IMG/VR virus record: IMGVR_UViG_3300032235_000849
Coordinates: 1-49,093 of that record
Direction: 5' to 3' (one strand)
DNA from: a virus
DNA length: 49,093 bases
This document shows positions 44,791-49,093 of this stretch, piece after piece. Each line of letters opens with the position of its first letter. The first letter of the stretch is position 1. The notes beneath the pieces were generated by a model. It did not search any database. It worked only from the letters and a program-made list of their open reading frames with translations, and was not told where the DNA came from. The position numbers and the translations under genes are program-made.

Positions 44791-45483
44791 ATGGCAAATC
44801 CATACTTCAGACAACTACCTTCATTTGAATATGTCAGCAGACTTCCAGATGCTAAAATTGGCGATTATATTGAAGTAAAGAATTTATTTAAAAAAGGATC
44901 ACTTCGTCCTGATATTTTTCAGAAAACAACCTTCTTTGAAAAATATAAAATCATTGGCGATGACCGTCCAGATAATGTTGCATTTGAACTTTATGATGAT
45001 TCAACTTTAGACTGGGTGGTTCTTCTTTCAAATAACATAATTAACATTCAAACAGAATGGCCTCTAACTCAAGCATCTTTTGATACTTACTTAAGAGAAA
45101 AGTATGGAGTTGGATTGAACACAGAAGAAGAAATTTATGCAAAAATTTACGACACCCATCACTACGAAACTAGAGAAATTAAAAATAGTCAAGGAGTAAC
45201 AATAGTTCCTACAGGTTTTCAAGTTTCATCCCCATATTCAGTGAGTTATTATGATTCTAATAATAACAGACAAGTAGACACTGGAAACATTGCAGTTCCT
45301 ATTACCAACTATGAATATGAAGAAAAACTTGAGAATGATAAGAGAAACATTTATGTTCTTAAACCAAGATACTTAAATATTGTTCTTGATGATATGGAAG
45401 AGATGATGGCATATAAAGAAGGTGCCACTCAATATGTGAGCGACACCTTGAAACGTGCTGATAATATCAGACTTTATTCTTGA
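44791..45483 (+). CDS. 53: Baseplate wedge subunit gp53
   Basis: A 230-residue homologue of T4 gp53. The signature FRQLPSFEYVSRLPDAKIGD is followed by YIEVKNLFKKGSLRPDIFQ, YKIIGDDRPDNVAFELYDD, LDWVVLLSNNIINIQTEWPL, and a LysM-like end with VLKPRYLNIVLDDMEEM. gp53 clamps the wedges around the hub. The TGA stop abuts the stop of the convergent gp32 gene directly (TGATCA), with no terminator between them. Confidence 0.85.
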   Translation: MANPYFRQLPSFEYVSRLPDAKIGDYIEVKNLFKKGSLRPDIFQKTTFFEKYKIIGDDRPDNVAFELYDDSTLDWVVLLSNNIINIQTEWPLTQASFDTYLREKYGVGLNTEEEIYAKIYDTHHYETREIKNSQGVTIVPTGFQVSSPYSVSYYDSNNNRQVDTGNIAVPITNYEYEEKLENDKRNIYVLKPRYLNIVLDDMEEMMAYKEGATQYVSDTLKRADNIRLYS

Positions 45484-46428
45484 TCAATCTTCAGCAAGAC
45501 GCTGGAAGTAGGAAAGAGCATCGTCTTCATCATCATCTTGAGAGATTTGAGGAAGTGAAGGAGACTTAGAACGAGCATAAGATTGTTCCAGTTCTTCTAC
45601 TACACGATCTTGAACTGTAGGAGTTTGAGTAAACTCTTCAAGATCATCTTCTTGTTCAACCACTGCACGAGAACGAGCAGGAGAAGAGTTCTTAAGACCC
45701 AGAACCATGTTCATACGACGCTCAAGTTCTTCATAAGACTTAAACTGGTCTGGAGCAGTGATTGCAGTCAGCGAATACTCTTTCTTCCAGAGGGATTCTA
45801 GAGCATCATCATCATCCAGTAGTGGTCCAACAGAACCAAATTCTGATTTATCGTAGTTCCAATACCCATCTTTCTTTACGATTTTGAGTTTGAAATTAGC
45901 GCCCTGCCAGAAGTCAAATGGATTGATAGGAGTCTCATCCTCAAATTCAGGTTGCATTGCCTCCATAATCTTATCAAAGATCTTTTTACCATACTTGAAG
46001 AGGAAGACCTTACCTTCGTTATGAGGATTTGTAGGATCTTTTACAACGTAAATATTGCTGTAATAGTTCAGTTTACGCTTTTGCTTACGAACAGTTTCTT
46101 TGTTAGATTCAATACCACTGTTCCACAGTTCACGGTTATGTTCGCCCAGTGGATCTTTTTGTCCAATAGTAGTCAGAGAGTTTTCAATGTACCAACCACC
46201 ATGACCTTGGAAAGCGTGTGAATACATTTTTGCCCAGGGAAGTTCTTCACCCTCTGGAGCAGGAAGGAAACGGATAACTGCAAAACCGTTACCAGTTTTA
46301 TCCATTTCAGGTTTCCAAAGACGCTCATCAGCGCCTCCAGAAGTTGTACTCATCTTCTCTACTTCTTTCACCAGTTTAGAAGTAAGAGAACCAAGAGTGG
46401 ATTGTTTTTTCAGATCAGAAAAGCTCAT
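45484..46428 (-). CDS. 32: Single-stranded DNA-binding protein gp32
   Basis: A 314-residue homologue of T4 gp32. The N-terminus FSDLKKQSTLGSLTSKL includes KKQST, corresponding to the T4 cooperative LAST motif (KRKST). The core has the OB-fold (NGFAVIRFLPAPEGEELPW, YYSNIYVVKDPTNPHNEGKV, FLFKYGKKIFDKIMEAM, DFWQGANFKLKIVKKDG). The end is strongly acidic (DDDEDDALSYFQRLAED), the partner-binding tail. The protein contains no Cys, so the T4 zinc site is absent. It covers replication and recombination intermediates and recruits gp59 and others. It is last in the leftward operon but has its own strong promoter at 46474-46502. SD GGAGA precedes the ATG. Confidence 0.95.
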   Translation of the reverse strand: MSFSDLKKQSTLGSLTSKLVKEVEKMSTTSGGADERLWKPEMDKTGNGFAVIRFLPAPEGEELPWAKMYSHAFQGHGGWYIENSLTTIGQKDPLGEHNRELWNSGIESNKETVRKQKRKLNYYSNIYVVKDPTNPHNEGKVFLFKYGKKIFDKIMEAMQPEFEDETPINPFDFWQGANFKLKIVKKDGYWNYDKSEFGSVGPLLDDDDALESLWKKEYSLTAITAPDQFKSYEELERRMNMVLGLKNSSPARSRAVVEQEDDLEEFTQTPTVQDRVVEELEQSYARSKSPSLPQISQDDDEDDALSYFQRLAED

Positions 46429-46473
46429 TAGATTTCTCCGTATTAGTAGGATTTGGCCTTTGTGTACTTCGTT

Positions 46474-46502
46474 ATTCTACAGGTCGGAACCTGTTTTGTC
46501 AA
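46474..46502 (-). promoter_or_regulatory. Sigma70 promoter of gene 32 (TTGACA-17-TAGAAT)
   Basis: The -35 TTGACA at 46497-46502 and the -10 TAGAAT at 46474-46479 lie in the last codons and stop of the DUF1825 gene. The predicted start is ~39 bases before the gp32 ATG. Confidence 0.75.
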
Positions 46503-46821
46503 TCTGCTTTTTCATTACATCAAGCATTTTGGACATATTGTTCAAAATGATGTTCATATCAGTGCCAGGAGGCATACCCATCATAATAGCAGAACTAACA
46601 ATACGTTCCTTCATTTTTTTTGCTTCTGGATCATCAGACAGACTCATTCTTGTATAAAGAACTTTCTGCCTTTCCAAAAGAGTTTCCAAAACTTCAACAT
46701 GCTCAAGCTTCTCTTCTTTTGTCATAGAAGGAAACTTAAAAACATTATTGTAGATCTGTTCTTGAAGTTCTGCGATTTCCGTCATTTCTGCGCGGACGAC
46801 TTCGGAACTAAAGAAACTCAT
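46477..46821 (-). CDS. DUF1825 family protein
   Basis: A 114-residue helical protein. It opens FFSSEVVRAEMTEIAELQEQ and includes MTKEEKLEHVEVLETLLERQ, VLYTRMSLSDDPEAKKM, and a closing IMMGMPPGTDMNIILNNMSK. This matches the layout of the cyanobacterial DUF1825 family (FFDSEIVQ..., a Met-rich C-terminus). Cellular members are nearly restricted to cyanobacteria, so the phage probably acquired it from a host. Molecular function is not known. It is coupled to gp59 by an ATGA overlap, and its end contains the gp32 promoter, so it is tied to replication genes. Confidence 0.75.
   Translation of the reverse strand: MSFFSSEVVRAEMTEIAELQEQIYNNVFKFPSMTKEEKLEHVEVLETLLERQKVLYTRMSLSDDPEAKKMKERIVSSAIMMGMPPGTDMNIILNNMSKMLDVMKKQIDKTGSDL
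46479..46494. repeat. Inverted repeat in the gene 32 promoter spacer
   Basis: ACAGGT and ACCTGT are separated by four bases and fill most of the spacer between -35 and -10. It could be an operator, or an RNA hairpin in read-through transcripts. Confidence 0.6.
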
Positions 46822-47414
46822 TGATCCTCCAGAATAATTTCTTTCAAGATTTTACGAAATTTAAGTACATCAATATTTAGAAACGGATTATATTTTTTAA
46901 TCCGACGACTTACGGTTTGCCACACCGGGTCTTGAAGTTTCTTATCAAAGTTCTTTGAGTATGCAAAGATCTTATCAAAAAGAACCATTGTTTCCAATGA
47001 TACTTTACCACTTAAAAACTTTTTAAGTAGAACAGGATGTCCCTTTGAACACTTAAAGACATCCTCAAATTTATTTTCCTCAAATAAAGATTGACTTTCT
47101 TCTTTGAAGACATATGAAAGTGATTGAATTTTCTTTTGCCAAGTTTGATATCTTGTTTCTCCCTCTTTCATCATTTCTCCAATCCAGAGTGTTTCTGGAT
47201 CAGGACAAGAAACAAAATTAGCGACAAAAAATTCTACAACTTCTTGATCAGTTTTCTGTCTTGAAATCTTTTCAAACCAGAAACGATCCTTACGTTTGTA
47301 GAAAGACTGAACTGTTGCTCTACTTTTTCCACAGTACTTATGATAATCGTAACTATCTTTTGTGAAGTGGTTTTTTAGAGCAAGGTATTCACGATAAGCA
47401 TCAAACGGCATCAT
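46818..47414 (-). CDS. 59: Helicase loader gp59
   Basis: About 198 residues from the ATG at 47414 (a second ATG follows at 47411). The N-terminus MPFDAYREYLALKNHFTKDS with YDYHKYCGKSRA parallels T4 gp59. The middle FFVANFVSCPDPETLWIGEM, and the C-terminal half FLSGKVSLETMVLFDKIFAY and FRKILKEIILEDQ, match the two helical domains. gp59 binds gp32-coated forks and loads the gp41 helicase. The start overlaps the gp33 stop by one base (TGATG); the stop overlaps the next start (ATGA). Confidence 0.85.
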   Translation of the reverse strand: MMPFDAYREYLALKNHFTKDSYDYHKYCGKSRATVQSFYKRKDRFWFEKISRQKTDQEVVEFFVANFVSCPDPETLWIGEMMKEGETRYQTWQKKIQSLSYVFKEESQSLFEENKFEDVFKCSKGHPVLLKKFLSGKVSLETMVLFDKIFAYSKNFDKKLQDPVWQTVSRRIKKYNPFLNIDVLKFRKILKEIILEDQ

Positions 47415-47671
47415 CAAAAAATCAATTTAGCGCGTGAAGTTTTCTTAAGAAAGTTCAGTTCCATTGCCTCATACTTAATCTTTTCTTTCAAAGGTTTTGG
47501 AATGAGTTTAGGAACTGATTCTAGATCAATATTATTTTGTTCACAGAAGTAGACAATTGCATCAATATAATTCATCTCAACGTTTACTTGCACAAGATTC
47601 TCAATCTCTTGTGCAAAACGAGATGGGCAGAAGAACTTATTCTCTAATGCTTTCTCTAATTCATTCTCCAT
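47414..47671 (-). CDS. 33: Late transcription co-activator gp33
   Basis: 85 residues from the ATG at 47671, preceded by AGGT; an upstream in-frame TTG at 47695 is less likely. EMNYIDAIVYFCEQNNIDLE, KLIPKPLKEKIKYEAMELNF and the LKKTSRAKLIF end align with T4 gp33, including the Ile-Pro turn and the final hydrophobic residues that bind the sliding clamp. gp33 bridges RNA polymerase and the clamp at NATAAATA promoters. It overlaps the nuclease gene by 11 bases and has a promoter at 47724-47752. The gene order 33-59-32 matches T4. Confidence 0.85.
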   Translation of the reverse strand: MENELEKALENKFFCPSRFAQEIENLVQVNVEMNYIDAIVYFCEQNNIDLESVPKLIPKPLKEKIKYEAMELNFLKKTSRAKLIF

Positions 47672-48341
47672 CTGACCTAGTATTGTGATGTACAAATTCT
47701 TTGATATAACGGACTAATAGTTTAATATAGTCCCCTTTGTTTCTTTTGTCAAATACTTTAACTTCACCACCAGGAGTTACCATTAGGGTAATGAGTTTTT
47801 TAACAACCTGACCAGTGAGTTCGTAATATGCAGCAGCGTAGAATGTCTCTTGAACAAAATAGTTTTCAATCCATTCTTCTGGTTTTATCTTTTCCGAAGT
47901 CTTAAAGTCAATGACTGCTAATTCTCCTTCATATTCTGCAATACAGTCAACTCGTCCAGCAAGTCCTAAGTATTCAGAATAAAGAGTTCTTTCAATGGCA
48001 TGAATATTATTTATCTTGTCAAGATAAGGTTTAGCATGAATGTACATAAACTTTGTCATGGGTTGATAATCATCCCAGTTTAGTTCTTTATTTTCCAAGT
48101 AGTCCTGACAAACTTGGTGAAAATCAGTTCCTCTTGCTGTTGCTTTTCGTGTAATTGCATTTGCCTTTTCAGCACCAACTCTTTTTCTCCATTCAACAAA
48201 GATTTGACGATTGTAAAAAGAAGTCACAGAAGTGATTGAAGGCACCCACTGTCCATCAGGAAGATTGTACAAGCGTATGCTTTCTGTTGTTTTACAATCT
48301 AGTTCAAGATCACCTAAAAAATTACAATGAGTAAACGTCAT
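47661..48341 (-). CDS. PD-(D/E)xK nuclease, RecB/MGME1-like
   Basis: A 226-residue nuclease with the ordered RecB-type motifs: RGTDFHQ (His75), AIERTLYSEYLGLAGRVD (Glu117, Asp132), LAVIDFKTSEK (Asp145, Lys147) and YFVQETFYAAAYY (Gln164). Such proteins cut single-stranded DNA ends in replication or recombination. In cyanophages the family is often called exonuclease. The start overlaps the PhoH stop by ATGA. The gp33 promoter sits inside its 3' end. All catalytic residues appear intact. Confidence 0.85.
   Translation of the reverse strand: MTFTHCNFLGDLELDCKTTESIRLYNLPDGQWVPSITSVTSFYNRQIFVEWRKRVGAEKANAITRKATARGTDFHQVCQDYLENKELNWDDYQPMTKFMYIHAKPYLDKINNIHAIERTLYSEYLGLAGRVDCIAEYEGELAVIDFKTSEKIKPEEWIENYFVQETFYAAAYYELTGQVVKKLITLMVTPGGEVKVFDKRNKGDYIKLLVRYIKEFVHHNTRSDGE
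47724..47752 (-). promoter_or_regulatory. Sigma70 promoter for gp33-gp59-DUF1825 (TTGACA-17-TATATT)
   Basis: The -35 TTGACA at 47747-47752 and the -10 TATATT at 47724-47729 lie inside the end of the nuclease gene. The predicted start is ~46 bases before the gp33 ATG. Confidence 0.6.
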
Positions 48342-49093
48342 ACACCAATTTCCATTTTTGCTAGAATATACTCTTTAACGAATCCACTACGAACAATATC
48401 ATCAACACTAAATTCAATGATGTCAATCGATGGCATGATACGTAGAACCTTCATGAAATCAACGATTCCATTTTTTTCATTGGTCTTAACAAGGTCAGAT
48501 TGAGTAGCATCACCACAGAACATGATTTTACTATTCTCTCCTACACGAGTGATGATACTGTCAAGTTCATGATAATTCAAGTTTTGGAATTCATCTACGA
48601 TAATGATTGAATTGTCCAGAGTAGTTCCGCGAATAAAAGAAGTACTCCAAAAACTAATCGTACCTTGAGTTTTGAGGTTTCCATAGAGCATTTCAAATGA
48701 AGCGTCATCTGGCATTTGAAACATATACTTTACCATATTCTTGTAGGGAATTTGATAAAGAGATGACTTATCTTCGTGGTCTCCAGGAAGAAAACCAATT
48801 TCGCGAGTTGCAACAAGAGACCTTACAATATAGATTTTTTCGTAAGGACTTCTCTCATCTAACACATCCTGAAGTGCATTATAAAGAGTAATGAATGTTT
48901 TACCTGTACCAGCACATCCGTAAGCAACAATGTGTTGGTTTTTTTCATACGCTTCATATAGTAGTTTCTGATTATCTGTAAGAGGTTCAATCTCTCTCAT
49001 CAAATCAGAACCAATTGGTTTCTTGCGCTTCATTTGCTTCGCAGTCATTCCAACACCAATTGGTTGATCATCTGTCCTTCTTCTTCTTGCCAT
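48338..49093 (-). CDS. phoH: PhoH-like P-loop ATPase
   Basis: A 251-residue PhoH family ATPase. The Walker A is GCAGTGKT (59-66) and the Walker B IIIVDEFQN (Asp167, Glu168). LTDNQKLLYEAYEKNQHIVA leads in, GFLPGDHEDK follows, and ATQSDL near residue 196 is typical of the family. The basic N-terminal ~30 residues may contact nucleic acid. The ATG ends at the last base of the window, so an earlier start cannot be ruled out. Common in marine phages; its role is not settled (RNA metabolism and stress have been suggested). It heads the visible replication operon. Confidence 0.9.
   Translation of the reverse strand: MARRRRTDDQPIGVGMTAKQMKRKKPIGSDLMREIEPLTDNQKLLYEAYEKNQHIVAYGCAGTGKTFITLYNALQDVLDERSPYEKIYIVRSLVATREIGFLPGDHEDKSSLYQIPYKNMVKYMFQMPDDASFEMLYGNLKTQGTISFWSTSFIRGTTLDNSIIIVDEFQNLNYHELDSIITRVGENSKIMFCGDATQSDLVKTNEKNGIVDFMKVLRIMPSIDIIEFSVDDIVRSGFVKEYILAKMEIGV

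Noticed and set aside
48008-48015. GATAAATA within the nuclease gene
   Set aside because: Coding sequence far from any start; the sigma70 promoter at 47724 is the better candidate for gp33.

Overview
This window is part of the genome of a T4-like myovirus that infects marine cyanobacteria (a Synechococcus or Prochlorococcus cyanomyovirus). Three things point there. T4 core proteins are recognisable: gp4, gp5, gp26, gp27-like, gp32, gp33, gp48, gp53, gp54 and gp59. Several genes are typical of cyanobacteria and their phages: a CP12-like Calvin-cycle inhibitor, a DUF1825 protein and PhoH. The DNA is AT-rich and carries T4-type late promoter motifs (NATAAATA). No exact strain can be named from sequence alone.

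Layout from left to right. (1) 1-23.7 kb, all on the minus strand, is the distal tail-fibre and adhesin region. It holds a partial kelch-like repeat protein, a 2OG-Fe(II) oxygenase-like protein, a three-domain glycosyltransferase and a second glycosyltransferase. These are followed by a row of fibre proteins: an S74-terminated fibre, a 1256-residue collagen-like S74 fibre, a small virion protein, a beta-helix protein, a protein with a VWA-like metal site, and a 2032-residue fibre. (2) 23.78-25.55 kb is a compact minus-strand island of small genes, an HNH endonuclease and two tRNA genes (Thr-UGU and a short Leu-UAA). It has sigma70-type promoters, an intrinsic terminator, and a probable ~68-nt small RNA. 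(3) 25.5-41.1 kb, minus strand, is the baseplate hub, spike and tape-measure region: two paralogous fibre-tip proteins, a beta-helix spike candidate, a PA14-like repeat protein, gp5, CP12, gp27-like, a protein with SleB-like and M23 peptidoglycan hydrolase domains, a tape-measure-like protein, a gp51-position protein and gp26. (4) 41.2-45.5 kb is mixed: a two-gene plus-strand cassette of tiny membrane proteins with its own terminator, gp54 on minus, then gp4, a hypothetical protein, gp48 and gp53 on plus behind a perfect TATAAATA late promoter. (5) 45.5-49.1 kb, minus strand, is the replication and late-transcription operon: PhoH, PD-(D/E)XK nuclease, gp33, gp59, DUF1825 and gp32. Its start and stop codons overlap almost throughout, and internal sigma70 promoters sit inside coding sequence.

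How the parts work together. Region 5 makes the replication and late-transcription factors (gp32, gp59, gp33) early. gp33-dependent late transcription then reads the NATAAATA promoters in front of the structural genes. Regions 3 and 4 build the baseplate, hub and tail, and region 1 makes the host-recognition fibres. The glycosyltransferases and the oxygenase next to the collagen-like fibre could modify it after translation; this is inference. The small island in region 2 looks like an early-expressed unit inside a late region. No CRISPR array, insertion sequence or origin was recognised.
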